A DNA stretch of 64,000 nucleotides from Halobacteriovorax sp. DA5 (GCF_002903145.1 NZ_PPDJ01000001.1:62001-126000), one strand, 5' to 3'; positions 1 through 8,620 are shown, numbered from the stretch's first letter. Numbers and translations: made by a program. Notes: generated by a model from the letters alone, not told the origin.

Positions 1-59
1 GCGCGACTGATTGCCTTTGCAGTAGAACCTGTTCCGTCAGAAATAATAATTATTTTCAT
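1..59 (-). CDS. ppsR: Pyruvate,water dikinase regulatory protein (DUF299 kinase/pyrophosphorylase), N-terminal fragment
   Basis: Only the first 19 codons are inside the window and the gene runs off the left edge. The start ATG is at 59-57. The peptide begins MKIIIISDGTGSTAKAISR, which matches the N-terminal pattern of the DUF299 family (hydrophobic strand followed by SDGTG-x-TA). Known members switch PEP synthase or pyruvate phosphate dikinase on and off by ADP-dependent phosphorylation and Pi-dependent dephosphorylation. It lies 41 bases downstream of miaA on the same strand, so it may be the last gene of the dgcB-mutL-miaA operon. The call rests on a short motif only. Confidence 0.55.
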   Translation of the reverse strand, partial: MKIIIISDGTGSTAKAISR

Positions 60-100
60 TTTTTTCAAAATTAACCTCTAATAAAATCGTTATAACTACT

Positions 101-1060
101 TTATTCAAGAATGAAGTCTTCGACAAGGTTATAGATGTCATTTCGCTGACTTAATGGGTGAAAACGAGATAATGGTGTTACTTTTTTTAGGAAAGTTTTT
201 TGAGACTTCGCGAGCCTGCGAGTTGCAAAATAAATCTTTTCGATAAGTTCTTCTTCAGATGTAATCTCACCATTTAGATATTGAATCGTTTCTTTATAGC
301 CAATAGTTTTTAGGGCCTTAAGCTCTGGCGAGTGATCATCATTGGCCATAATATCTTCAACCTCTTTAAGCAGTCCCTGTTCTAGCATCTGTTTTGTTCG
401 CTTCAGTATAATTTCCCAATGCTCTTCTTTTGGAAGCTCAAGGCAAATATTAAGCGTGTCCCAGCCATGAATATTTGTTGAGAAATCATACGCCCCATGA
501 TCATCGGCTTGCTTTTTTTGATCAGAAATCTTCTTCCCCGTCATGCGATGGTACTCATAAGCACGAGTACGACGATAGTGATCGTTCTCATGAAGATTCT
601 CAAGTGATTCAGGATCATGAACCTTAAGATAAGCCACAATTGGGGCCATACCTTCTTTTTCATAAAGATCACGGGCCTCTTGCTGAATGGCCTCATCGGT
701 TGATTCTGATTCATACATGCCGCGAATAAGGCTTCGAAGATAGAAGGCGCTACCTCCAACTAGAATTGGAACAATTCCTTTTGAATGAAGCTCGTTGATT
801 TTAATTATAGCTAATTCGACAAAGTCAGATGCATTTAATTCTTTCGTAATAGGGGAGATGCTAACGAGATGATGAGTGACACCGTCCATTTCAACTTCGT
901 CTGGCTTAGCACTTCCAATATTTAATTCATTGTAAAAGAGAACGCTATCGAAGTTGATAACGTGACATTTTTCAATACCAATACGTTTGGCAAGATCAAT
1001 GCTAATACCTGTTTTGCCCGATGCAGTTGGCCCTAATAGAAGAATTAATTTCTTTGTCAT
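101..1060 (-). CDS. miaA: tRNA dimethylallyltransferase MiaA
   Basis: Transfers a dimethylallyl group from DMAPP to N6 of A37 in tRNAs that read UNN codons, in the cytoplasm. The 319-aa length is normal for the family (E. coli 316). The P-loop GPTASGKT is at residues 10-17. It is followed by an FDS segment at 37-39 with downstream NIGSAKP (compare DSMQVYRG..GTAKP in relatives) and by GGSAFYLRSLIRG near residue 102, the family's GGTGLY-type motif. The start ATG overlaps the mutL stop as ATGA, so translation is probably coupled. miaA next to mutL is a widespread arrangement. Confident identification. Confidence 0.95.
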   Translation of the reverse strand: MTKKLILLLGPTASGKTGISIDLAKRIGIEKCHVINFDSVLFYNELNIGSAKPDEVEMDGVTHHLVSISPITKELNASDFVELAIIKINELHSKGIVPILVGGSAFYLRSLIRGMYESESTDEAIQQEARDLYEKEGMAPIVAYLKVHDPESLENLHENDHYRRTRAYEYHRMTGKKISDQKKQADDHGAYDFSTNIHGWDTLNICLELPKEEHWEIILKRTKQMLEQGLLKEVEDIMANDDHSPELKALKTIGYKETIQYLNGEITSEEELIEKIYFATRRLAKSQKTFLKKVTPLSRFHPLSQRNDIYNLVEDFILE

Positions 1061-2748
1061 TTTAGTAATTTTTTTAATTTCTTAGGCGAGATTCTTTTTG
1101 CAATTTTCTTTTCTACTAAATCGTAGAAAGAAATAAATGAAAGAAGTCTTCTTACTTCACTTACTTGAAGCTCTAAATCTTCAAGCAGATCATTACCGTT
1201 AATAATATTTGCAGATATTTTTGCGTATGGTAGATCCTCAAATACATGAGAAACAGATCGCAGGACGCATGTATGAGCATCCAAGCGTTCGATTTCAATG
1301 CCCATTGCCATGTATTGCGATAGGTTTTCCATATCCGTCATATCTTTTGAAATTGGCTCTGAAATTAGTAGAGGAGTCATATTGTCGATATCAATTTGCC
1401 CACAAGCTTCATCTAAATATACTTGAGCATCAACAAAGTATGGACCTCTCTCGATGTGATTAAAGAGAAAAATATTTTCACCAAGTGCCGATATCGTTAA
1501 CTCACTTTGCTGGCCACTTGTGTTTTCTCCAAAAAGAGAGCTTTGGCCATGAAAGTCTGTACCTTGATTAAGTTCATTTTGAAATCTTTGTAGATTTAAA
1601 CCACCGCCAAAGTTATTAGCAATAATATTATCTCCACCTTGGTTGAATAGGGCACTTGATAGAGAGTTGAAATTTGCTTCATCTTCATTCATTTCAAGAG
1701 AGTGGTTCTCATTGATATGATCTTGATTTTCTGAAATGAGCTTTTTCGCTGTAGCACTTGTTAGAGAGAATATCTCATTGCTCTTTAAAAATTTAATAAT
1801 TGTTTTATTTGGATGAACGTTTACATCAATTTCATGCTCAGGCACTCTGAATTGCATGATGTAGTCGCCAGTTAAGCCTTGAGGCCAAAACTTTTCCATA
1901 TTTCTAATGATGATCTGATGTATCTTTTTGTCAGTAAAGAGACGGTTGTTTACAAAGAGAAACTGTTGCTTTCCGCTGTATCCTTTTGAGGCATCTTTAG
2001 AGACGTAGAATTTACAACTTGAACCAAGGTATTCACCATAAGATTGCATAATCTCTGGAATATTTTTGCGTGATTTCTTTTTAAAGATTTCCCCAACTCG
2101 ATTCACTGTATGTTCTTGAGCACGATAAATTTCAGGGTCTTGGTCATCCCATGTGATTGAGAACTCAACTTGAGGGTAGTTAATTAAGAACGAGTTAATA
2201 ACACGCTTTAGGGCATTCTTCTCACTCTGTCCTGACTTCACAAATTTCAATCGAACTGGAGTATTAAAGAAAAGGTCTTTGACATAAGTAGAAGTTCCAC
2301 ACTTATGTGTCGAATACTTTGAATGCTCAACCGTTCTAGCTCCGTGAATAACATACTTTGCACCTTCTTCAGGATTTGAACGAGGAGCTGAGTGACATGA
2401 TATTCGTGCCACTGATGAGATTGAGGCAAGTGCCTCTCCACGAAAGCCAAAAGTATTTAGGCGGTAGATATCTTCGAAGTTATTGATCTTTGAAGTTGCG
2501 TGACGGCAAAAGGCGTAGGGAAGTTCATCAAAGAACATTCCATCACCATTATCTTCAATTGCGATAAGATCTAAACCTGCATTAATAATCGTAACTCGAA
2601 TTTTAGTCGAGTTTGCATCAATTGAATTTTCAAGTAATTCTTTAAGAACATTGGCCGGGCGTTCAACAACCTCACCGGCCTTGATTTGATCAATTAAGTG
2701 TTCGGGAAGAAGGTTAATTCTATTTTGTGTATTCTCTGATATTTCCAT
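1057..2748 (-). CDS. mutL: DNA mismatch repair protein MutL
   Basis: GHKL-type ATPase that links MutS mismatch recognition to downstream repair. The N-terminal half is classical: the ELLENSIDA helix that holds the catalytic Glu and Mg-binding Asn, AIEDNGDGM, and TFGFRGEALASISS. The protein is 563 aa, shorter than most MutL. The C-terminal third is divergent. Where endonuclease-type MutL proteins carry DQHA-x2-E-x4-E there is only FVDAQVYLDEA, and the usual CPHGRP near the end is absent, the tail being lysine-rich. I infer a MutL with no nuclease activity. It lies 8 bases after dgcB and overlaps miaA by 4 bases. Confidence 0.93.
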   Translation of the reverse strand: MEISENTQNRINLLPEHLIDQIKAGEVVERPANVLKELLENSIDANSTKIRVTIINAGLDLIAIEDNGDGMFFDELPYAFCRHATSKINNFEDIYRLNTFGFRGEALASISSVARISCHSAPRSNPEEGAKYVIHGARTVEHSKYSTHKCGTSTYVKDLFFNTPVRLKFVKSGQSEKNALKRVINSFLINYPQVEFSITWDDQDPEIYRAQEHTVNRVGEIFKKKSRKNIPEIMQSYGEYLGSSCKFYVSKDASKGYSGKQQFLFVNNRLFTDKKIHQIIIRNMEKFWPQGLTGDYIMQFRVPEHEIDVNVHPNKTIIKFLKSNEIFSLTSATAKKLISENQDHINENHSLEMNEDEANFNSLSSALFNQGGDNIIANNFGGGLNLQRFQNELNQGTDFHGQSSLFGENTSGQQSELTISALGENIFLFNHIERGPYFVDAQVYLDEACGQIDIDNMTPLLISEPISKDMTDMENLSQYMAMGIEIERLDAHTCVLRSVSHVFEDLPYAKISANIINGNDLLEDLELQVSEVRRLLSFISFYDLVEKKIAKRISPKKLKKLLK

Positions 2749-2756
2749 TATACGAA

Positions 2757-3662
2757 CTAGTCGCGATAGAAATTAACCTGGTTTCTTCCACCTTCCTTGG
2801 ATTTGTATACTGCAGAGTCGGCCCTTTTAAATAGGTCTGTTCCACTACTAACTCCCTGTCTGTAGTCAGAAACGCCAATCGATGCAGTTACCGGTAACTT
2901 ATTATCGTCGTAAATGAAATCGTGAGTTTCTACCGCCTTTCTTAGGCGCTCAGCGATTTCGTATGATTGTTTAATATTTGTTTTAGGAAGTAGAACAACA
3001 AACTCTTCTCCACCATAACGTGCGAAAATATCAGTTTCTCTAATTCCGTTTGAACGGATAACTTCAGCTAGCTCTTTTAGTACGTAGTCACCAGCATCGT
3101 GTCCGTAGTTATCATTAAGTTTCTTAAAGTGATCTAGATCGAAAACAATAAGAGAGAGTGGAGTACCTGTCACTTTTGACTTCTTCACTTCAAGATCAAG
3201 TTTCTTGTTGAAGAAAGACTTATTGTAACAACCAGTTAGTCCATCTGTATTTGCTTCTAGTTGAAGCTTATCATAAGTAAGTCTCTCTGGATCACCTTTT
3301 GGAAGGTATTTAAGTGCCATTGCACCCATCTTAATGATGTCACCTTTTTGAAGATCAGTAGGCGCTTCAACTTTACTATTATTTAAAAAAGTTCCATTTC
3401 TAGAACCAAGATCAACTACCTGATATCCATCCGCAGATGAAACTAACTTGAAGTGCTCTCTTGAGATACCATTAAATTCTAATGGAATATCACATTTTGC
3501 ACTTCGGCCAACAGTAATCTCTTCTGCTTTTAAATCAAAAAGAGTGCCGTTTAAATCACCACCAACAACAAGAAGGGCCGCAGGCTTATCTTCGGCTTCT
3601 TTATTCGCTGATGCTAGGGCAGCTTTAATGTCAGTCAATACTAGAGTAGCGTCATCACTCAT
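2757..3662 (-). CDS. dgcB: FHA-GGDEF diguanylate cyclase, DgcB-like
   Basis: Predicted to make c-di-GMP from two GTP, under control of a phosphothreonine-binding FHA domain. The FHA domain is at about residues 40-115, with GRS at 52-54, SREH at 67-70 and GSRNGTF at 86-92. The GGDEF domain is at about 135-300, with the active site GGEEF at 217-221. An RETD at 208-211, exactly five residues upstream, matches the product-inhibition I-site RxxD. This architecture is that of Bdellovibrio DgcB, whose FHA domain is reported to bind the protein's own phosphorylated N-terminal tail. The tail here carries Thr6 and Thr10. The start ATG has AAGGA just upstream. No membrane segment is seen. The dgcB symbol is by domain order, not proven orthology. 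Confidence 0.85.
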   Translation of the reverse strand: MSDDATLVLTDIKAALASANKEAEDKPAALLVVGGDLNGTLFDLKAEEITVGRSAKCDIPLEFNGISREHFKLVSSADGYQVVDLGSRNGTFLNNSKVEAPTDLQKGDIIKMGAMALKYLPKGDPERLTYDKLQLEANTDGLTGCYNKSFFNKKLDLEVKKSKVTGTPLSLIVFDLDHFKKLNDNYGHDAGDYVLKELAEVIRSNGIRETDIFARYGGEEFVVLLPKTNIKQSYEIAERLRKAVETHDFIYDDNKLPVTASIGVSDYRQGVSSGTDLFKRADSAVYKSKEGGRNQVNFYRD

Positions 3663-3773
3663 ATTCGTCCTTTCAGTACTTTATAATAGATTGTTTTCCC
3701 TGTTGATTTTAACTAGCGCCCCGATTTTAATCAAGATTGGAAAACATTTCTATCTGTCTAAATCGTGTATTTC

Positions 3774-5000
3774 TCATAGGTTATCAAGCCATTCAAAGCT
3801 ATATATTTTTCCGGCCTCAACTCCTGGTTGGTTAAACGGATCAATATTTAGGCAATAACCTGTGATAGCTGTCAGGTACTCGAAGAATACAATCAACTTG
3901 GCCAAATTTACTTCATTTAGTGTTTCTATTTCAAAAGTAATATGTGGAACTCTTTGTTCTGTTAAAGCTTTTTGAGTTCCGTAGAATTCTGAATCGATTA
4001 AATTCTTCAGTGTGTACTTTCCGAGTTTTTGTAATTTCGGATGATTGAATGAATTTCTTAATTCAAAATTGTTTGCGAACTCTTTTACATGGACGAGGAT
4101 CATTACTTTATTTAACGGGCCTTCCATGAATAATTGCATTTGTGAATGTTGATCAGTAGCACCATAAGAAGGAATTGGAGTTATACCAATTCTTGTTCCA
4201 TCTTCTTTCTTCTTCCCAAGACTCTCTGCCCATAGCTGTACAAACCAAAATGCAAAGTCTCTCATCTTACTCGAATAAGGCATAATAATAGTTTGGTCAT
4301 AGCCTTGTTCAAGATGATTTAGAAATGTTGAAGTTACTTCTTTTAGTTCTGATGATTCTTTTAGTGACTGTCCATATTCGAAACCGCTTTTGCAAAGAGC
4401 TTGAATATCAATTCCAGCAAAGAGAGCAGGTAATAAGCCTACAGGAGTTAAAACACTAAAACGCCCACCAATATTTGATGGGATTGCCAAAGTTGTAATA
4501 CCTAGCTCATCTCCAAGATCTCTTAGTTGTGAGTTATCTGGGTCACTTGCAAATACAAAATAATTTTTTAAATCTTCTTCGGCGACTCCTGACTGTACTA
4601 ATTCATTTGCAAGAATTGCAAAAGAAGCAAGTGTTTCAGCAGTACCACCAGACTTTGATACAACATAGATTAGAGAGTTCTTTAAATCGATACTATCTAG
4701 TAGTTCCTTTGTATCGTCTGGATCAATATTATTAAAGAAATGAAAACGACGTTTCATATCTTTTCTTAGTGCGCTTACTAGCATCTCAGGCCCAAGTGCA
4801 CTTCCACCAATTCCTACTTGGACAAAGTCACGTCGAGAATTAAATTTAGAAAAGATATCAACACACTGTTGTTGATAATATTCTTCATTTAATTTTGAAA
4901 CAAATTCAAAACGAGGGTTTGATTGAAAGTTTTCAATTTCCTCTAGAATTTGCTCTGACTTGTCTTTATGTTGAATAAAGGAATTAATTGAAACTTTCAT
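3774..5000 (-). CDS. pgi: Glucose-6-phosphate isomerase
   Basis: Interconverts glucose-6-phosphate and fructose-6-phosphate in glycolysis. Motifs of the SIS-fold family are clear: VGIGGSALGPEML in the N-terminal domain, YVVSKSGGTAETL for the sugar-phosphate loop, and QHSQMQLFMEGP near residue 275 (PGI signature region). At 408 aa it belongs to the short bacterial or archaeal-like class (Bacillus-type about 450) rather than the 550-aa enterobacterial form. The start ATG is preceded by GGAG at good spacing, and its first base is shared with the stop of the upstream acyl-CoA dehydrogenase, so the two are cotranscribed. Confidence 0.93.
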   Translation of the reverse strand: MKVSINSFIQHKDKSEQILEEIENFQSNPRFEFVSKLNEEYYQQQCVDIFSKFNSRRDFVQVGIGGSALGPEMLVSALRKDMKRRFHFFNNIDPDDTKELLDSIDLKNSLIYVVSKSGGTAETLASFAILANELVQSGVAEEDLKNYFVFASDPDNSQLRDLGDELGITTLAIPSNIGGRFSVLTPVGLLPALFAGIDIQALCKSGFEYGQSLKESSELKEVTSTFLNHLEQGYDQTIIMPYSSKMRDFAFWFVQLWAESLGKKKEDGTRIGITPIPSYGATDQHSQMQLFMEGPLNKVMILVHVKEFANNFELRNSFNHPKLQKLGKYTLKNLIDSEFYGTQKALTEQRVPHITFEIETLNEVNLAKLIVFFEYLTAITGYCLNIDPFNQPGVEAGKIYSFEWLDNL

Positions 5001-6133
5001 TAGGCTCCGTATTCCTTCTTTAGAAGACGAGAGATAACCACTTTTTGAATTTGGTTTGTTCCTTCAACAATTTGAAGAACTTTTGCATCTCTCATAAATC
5101 TCTCGACTGGATACTCTTTTGTATAACCAACTCCACCAAGAATTTGAACAGCATCAGTCGTAACTTTCATTGCTGTATCACTTGCACGCATCTTTGCCAT
5201 TGAAGCAAGCTTTTGATTTGAAGCTCCGTCATCAATTGATTTTGCAGCAGCTTGAACAAGTAGTCTTGCAGCTTCGACATCACAGGCCATATCGGCCATC
5301 ATGAACTGTAGTCCTTGGAAGTCAAAGATTGCTTGTTTAAATTGTTGTCTTTCTAGTGAGTATTTAATTGCTTCATCTAGTGCACGTTGAGCACAACCGA
5401 CAGAGATTGATCCAATTGCGATTCGACCTTTATCAAGCCCACTCATTGCAACTTTGAAACCTTCACCTTCTTTTTGAAGAAGGTTAGCGTCAGGAACAAA
5501 ACAGTTTTCAAATAGAAGTTCACGAGTAGGTGAGATATTCCATCCCATTTTTCTTTCTTTTTTACCGTATGAGAATCCTTCCATTCCGTCTTCTACGATA
5601 AATGCAGAAACACCTTTTGCTCCTTCTCCACCTGTTCTTGCCATTACAATATATGTTTTCGCAATTCCACCTGAAGTGATCCAAAGTTTAGAACCATTTA
5701 AGATATAGCCACCTTCAACTTTCTTTGCTGTCGTCTTAAGACCTGCAGCATCTGAACCTGCTCCAGACTCTGAAAGAGCAAAAGCTCCAATGGCCTGACC
5801 ACTAGTTAGTTCTGGAAGGTATTTTTGTTTTTGTTCTTCATTTCCAAAAGTATTTAGAATTGATTGAACCATTGATGAAACAGAAATTGTCACAGCATAG
5901 GCCACTGATGACTTTGCAATTTCTTCAAGTGCATAACTATAGTCTTGAACTGGAAGATCAAGTCCACCGTATTCTTCAGAAACAGTCATTCCTGTAAAAC
6001 CTAGCTCTCCAAGTTCATTGAAGATTTCCATGCGAAACTTTCCTTCGAAATCATCGTGCTCCATATGTGGCTCGATTTTCTCTAGGCGAAAGCGCTTAAG
6101 TCCCTCTACAATCTCTTTTTGCATTTCATTCAT
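5000..6133 (-). CDS. Acyl-CoA dehydrogenase, short/medium-chain type
   Basis: Flavoprotein that introduces the trans-2 double bond into acyl-CoA and passes electrons to ETF. The middle domain has FALSESGAGSDAAGLKTTA, which contacts FAD and substrate, and WITSGG. Near the C-terminus GGVGYTKEYPVERFMRDAKV is followed by QIVEGTNQIQ, whose Glu is the usual catalytic base. It therefore differs from the second family member at 28153-29295. I place the start at the ATG at 6133 because AGGG lies 7 bases upstream; a TTG at 6157 would add 8 residues with no ribosome site. The substrate chain length cannot be read from the sequence. It is the first gene of a pair with pgi. Confidence 0.9.
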   Translation of the reverse strand: MNEMQKEIVEGLKRFRLEKIEPHMEHDDFEGKFRMEIFNELGELGFTGMTVSEEYGGLDLPVQDYSYALEEIAKSSVAYAVTISVSSMVQSILNTFGNEEQKQKYLPELTSGQAIGAFALSESGAGSDAAGLKTTAKKVEGGYILNGSKLWITSGGIAKTYIVMARTGGEGAKGVSAFIVEDGMEGFSYGKKERKMGWNISPTRELLFENCFVPDANLLQKEGEGFKVAMSGLDKGRIAIGSISVGCAQRALDEAIKYSLERQQFKQAIFDFQGLQFMMADMACDVEAARLLVQAAAKSIDDGASNQKLASMAKMRASDTAMKVTTDAVQILGGVGYTKEYPVERFMRDAKVLQIVEGTNQIQKVVISRLLKKEYGA

Positions 6134-6231
6134 ATCTAAACCCTTAGAATTGTTCAATTAATTATAAAATCTACCTACAGTACCAAATAAATCATAAATG
6201 GTTAAATTTTATGAAATTTAATGCCGCTTTC

Positions 6232-6261
6232 TTGAATTCTTAAACGTAATTACAGTATCTT
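6232..6261 (+). promoter_or_regulatory. Candidate sigma-70-type promoter for the small membrane protein gene
   Basis: TTGAAT (6232-6237), an 18-base spacer and TATCTT (6256-6261). This would start transcription near 6268 and leave a leader of about 95 bases before the ATG at 6362. Only the two hexamers support it. Confidence 0.35.
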
Positions 6262-6302
6262 AGATGACGCAGTGATTAACTAGGTTTTATTTAATGGATT
6301 TG

Positions 6303-6346
6303 TGCGATACAATAGAACAAAGGGTGAAAGCCCCTTCCTAAGCGCA
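6303..6346 (+). other. Candidate structured 5' leader upstream of a small membrane protein gene
   Basis: Two nested pairings are visible. TGCG at 6303-6306 can pair with CGCA at 6343-6346. Inside it AAGGG can pair with CCCTT around a TGAAAGC loop (about 6319-6336). The strong ribosome site AAGGAG follows at once, 6 bases before the ATG. The placement suggests control of translation, but the fold matches no riboswitch class I recognise. The same bases can be read as an N-terminal extension from a GTG at 6302. Confidence 0.3.
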
Positions 6347-6361
6347 TGCAAGGAGAATACA

Positions 6362-6541
6362 ATGAGAAACGACTTCAACCTAGTTCATTCTGAGAATGCA
6401 AACGGGAATGCGGAAGAGATTGAGTTAACTAATTCGTTTCCTTATATGCTTCTTATTGCTTCAATGGCCGTAATTACAATCATGCATTTAATTTTATATC
6501 CTCTGGCCAAGCAGTTTGCAGCGAGATTCATCGGCTATTAG
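6362..6541 (+). CDS. Small single-pass membrane protein, unknown function
   Basis: A 59-aa protein. Residues 1-25 are polar and acidic (MRNDFNLVHSENANG...EEIELTN). One long hydrophobic helix follows at about 28-47 (PYMLLIASMAVITIMHLILY), then a short tail with Lys and Arg, so the N-terminus could face either side. The start ATG at 6362 has AAGGAG at ideal spacing; an in-frame GTG at 6302 would add 20 residues but lacks a ribosome site. I recognise no family. The possible structured leader just upstream is described separately. Confidence 0.6.
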   Translation: MRNDFNLVHSENANGNAEEIELTNSFPYMLLIASMAVITIMHLILYPLAKQFAARFIGY

Positions 6542-6649
6542 GTATAACTGCCACAGAATTTAGCCGCCTTAAAACTAGTGTTTTCTACACTAAGTATCTG
6601 ATTTGATTGATGTCCCAATGAAGTTCTTCGTTAAGTCTCATATCACTTT

Positions 6650-6655
6650 TATAAT
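6650..6655 (+). promoter_or_regulatory. Perfect -10 box TATAAT placed for a leaderless transcript
   Basis: TATAAT ends 6 bases before the ATG at 6662, and no Shine-Dalgarno sequence precedes that ATG. Transcription would begin at or next to the start codon. The -35 region is poor (TTCGTT at 6627-6632), so this is tentative. Confidence 0.4.
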
Positions 6656-6661
6656 TTGATT

Positions 6662-7348
6662 ATGAAAACACTACAAGAATTTAGACCAACTCACAAAAAT
6701 GTAATTAACAACGGTAAGGCCAAGAAAGCCGGCACGTCTCGTAAGTCAAAGAAGGCTAAAAAGGGGAGCTCTTCTTTTAATCTGACGAACGTGGCCCTTG
6801 CTGTTTGTGCAGTTCTTATGGGTGTTGGGCAATATAAAAAGTCTTCAGAAGTAGCAAAGTTAAAAGAAGCGAATGCTTCATTAACTCAAAAGGTTGCTAA
6901 TCTGCAAATGGACTCGATGAAATATATGGCAGACAAGAAGATTCAAGAGATTTCAAAAGAAACTCTTAAGAGTAAAGTCGCTCATGTGGATTCCTTGAAT
7001 GCCATTATTGCAAAAAGTAAAACAGATCTAGCAAAAGCTAATTTAGAAATTGAAAGTCTTAAAAATTTAAAAATGTCTGCACTAGAATATAAAACGAAGC
7101 TGGCCCAAATTGAAAATGAATACCAGAAGCGTTTAGATGAGCACAATAGAGCAAGTACTGAAACGATTACACGAATGGGTCGTAAGATGATGGCAGAAGT
7201 TGATAATGCTAAGACGCGAGCACCAGCAAGTGCTACACGTCATGTTGTTCAATTTAAAGGAAATCAGCCAGTGAATGCAAAAGTACTTAGTAATCAGAAA
7301 AGAGCTGTTGAGTCTGATGAATGGAGCTCAAATAATATGGAGTTCTAA
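6662..7348 (+). CDS. Basic N-terminus, membrane anchor and coiled-coil protein, unknown
   Basis: A 228-aa protein. The first 40 residues are strongly basic (runs such as KAKKAGTSRKSKKAKKG). A hydrophobic stretch at about 42-57 (LTNVALAVCAVLMGVG) is probably a membrane segment. A long charged heptad-like helix at about 60-170 is likely coiled coil, and the tail is rich in Ala, Asn and Ser. The basic side should stay cytoplasmic, leaving the coil outside the inner membrane. The start is the ATG at 6662; a TTG two codons earlier is possible. Its 3' end overlaps the convergent gene at 7345 by 4 bases. I recognise no family. Confidence 0.6.
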   Translation: MKTLQEFRPTHKNVINNGKAKKAGTSRKSKKAKKGSSSFNLTNVALAVCAVLMGVGQYKKSSEVAKLKEANASLTQKVANLQMDSMKYMADKKIQEISKETLKSKVAHVDSLNAIIAKSKTDLAKANLEIESLKNLKMSALEYKTKLAQIENEYQKRLDEHNRASTETITRMGRKMMAEVDNAKTRAPASATRHVVQFKGNQPVNAKVLSNQKRAVESDEWSSNNMEF

Positions 7349-7896
7349 TTACTTTCAAACTTAGCTAATAGCTTCAGGGCCATATCCTTACGGTAAGCAA
7401 TATCAACAGGAAGGGCCCTAAAATCCAGATTATCAATCGTACTCATAAACTTCTTATATCGCTTAGATAGGTCTTCTCTTGCTTTACCAATAAAAAACAC
7501 GTCAAGGAACGTGATATTATTACGTGCAATTTCAATCTCTCTCATACTATTGAAGTAAATCGCCATATTTTCTAAATAGAGTAGAGCAGCAATACTTTGA
7601 TCTTCATTTGTTGAACTATTTTTTAAGTCACGATCATAGAGAGAGTGAATGAAACTTTCAATCGAATTAATATCTATTGGCCTAGCAACAGAAATAATTT
7701 GTGTAAGATCACGTCGAAGACATGATTGATACTTTGTTATTTTATCTTGTTGAATGCATTTGTCGTAATCCATTTTATCTATTCTCTCTTGTGCCACCGA
7801 AGGGTTAAGGAATAGGTAAGTTGGAATTGTCACTCCTAAGAATACGACAAATACAACGATAAATTTTATAAAGTCTCTAAGTTTATTTTTTGTCAT
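7345..7896 (-). CDS. Membrane-anchored protein encoded after motB, unknown
   Basis: About 183 aa from the ATG at 7896. One membrane helix lies near the N-terminus (FIKFIVVFVVFLGVTIPTYLF), followed by an extracytoplasmic domain that is mostly helical and contains two cysteines (DKCIQ and QSCLRR). The gene overlaps the 3' end of motB by 14 bases and is probably translated with it. That suggests a role with the stator or periplasm, but I recognise no family. An alternative TTG start at 7917 adds 7 residues. Confidence 0.6.
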   Translation of the reverse strand: MTKNKLRDFIKFIVVFVVFLGVTIPTYLFLNPSVAQERIDKMDYDKCIQQDKITKYQSCLRRDLTQIISVARPIDINSIESFIHSLYDRDLKNSSTNEDQSIAALLYLENMAIYFNSMREIEIARNNITFLDVFFIGKAREDLSKRYKKFMSTIDNLDFRALPVDIAYRKDMALKLLAKFESN

Positions 7897-8620
7897 TAAA
7901 ATATATTCCGAATCCAAATTTGATTTTCGATTTTGGATCTTTAGGTTCTACAACTTTAATAATAACTCTTCTGTTTGGGTTAAAGAAAATTTTATTCTTA
8001 TTTTTTTCTTTTAGTTTCTCTAACTCTTCTGGAGTTATAAGTGGCTCAGAGTCACCCTTTGTCGTTGCTGCTAGCGTGCTAGGAGGGAAACCAAAGTACT
8101 CAAAACGAGAAAGAACTTTAGCTGCTCTTACTGCTCCTAATTGCCAAGGACCTTCGATGCCCGGAGCAATACTTCTCTCATCAGAGTCAGTGTGCCCCTC
8201 AATCATAATTCGATAATTAGGATTCTTAGTTCTGATAATATCAATCATTGTATCAAGTGATTGCATACTACTCTTATTAAGCTCTGTACTTCCTTCAGGG
8301 AAAAGAATACTACTTGAAAATGATATGATGAGTTCATTATCTACAATGGAAATCTTACTATTCTTCTCTAATTCAGGGTGCTTTGAAATTTCTTCTGTAA
8401 GCTCATTAAGCTTAACTTCCGAGCTTTTAAATTTTCCCTTTTGAAAAGAAGTCGAAAGATCCTTGGCCTTTTTGTTGAAACCGACAGGATCATAATTTGC
8501 AAATGCCATCATCAGGATGAAGAAACAAGCAATTAGAGTCATCATATCTGCATACGATACTAGCCAACCACTCTCGTCATCTCCGCCGCCCTGATTTTGA
8601 ACTTTCTTTTTAATTGCCAT
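7883..8620 (-). CDS. motB: Flagellar motor stator protein MotB
   Basis: Inner-membrane stator subunit that anchors to peptidoglycan and conducts ions. The N-terminus is GWLVSYADMMTLIACFFIL, with the ion-binding Asp at residue 25 in the single membrane helix. A plug/linker region follows, then an OmpA-like peptidoglycan-binding domain from about residue 90, with IEGHTDSDER near 140 and NRRVIIKV near 220. Length 245 aa is typical. It sits 2 bases after motA and is surely cotranscribed. The ion used (H+ or Na+) is not decidable by eye. Bdellovibrio carries several MotAB pairs, so this may be one of a set. Confidence 0.93.
   Translation of the reverse strand: MAIKKKVQNQGGGDDESGWLVSYADMMTLIACFFILMMAFANYDPVGFNKKAKDLSTSFQKGKFKSSEVKLNELTEEISKHPELEKNSKISIVDNELIISFSSSILFPEGSTELNKSSMQSLDTMIDIIRTKNPNYRIMIEGHTDSDERSIAPGIEGPWQLGAVRAAKVLSRFEYFGFPPSTLAATTKGDSEPLITPEELEKLKEKNKNKIFFNPNRRVIIKVVEPKDPKSKIKFGFGIYFNDKK

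Noticed and set aside
3448..3858. 136-codon open frame on the plus strand across dgcB and its upstream gap
   Set aside because: It lies antisense to the FHA-coding region and the pgi 3' end, has no ribosome site and no domain-like sequence.
6302..6361. A c-di-GMP (GEMM) riboswitch in the leader of the small membrane protein
   Set aside because: The conserved core of that class (GGGCAAACC and tetraloop-receptor parts) is not present; only a short hairpin pair is seen.
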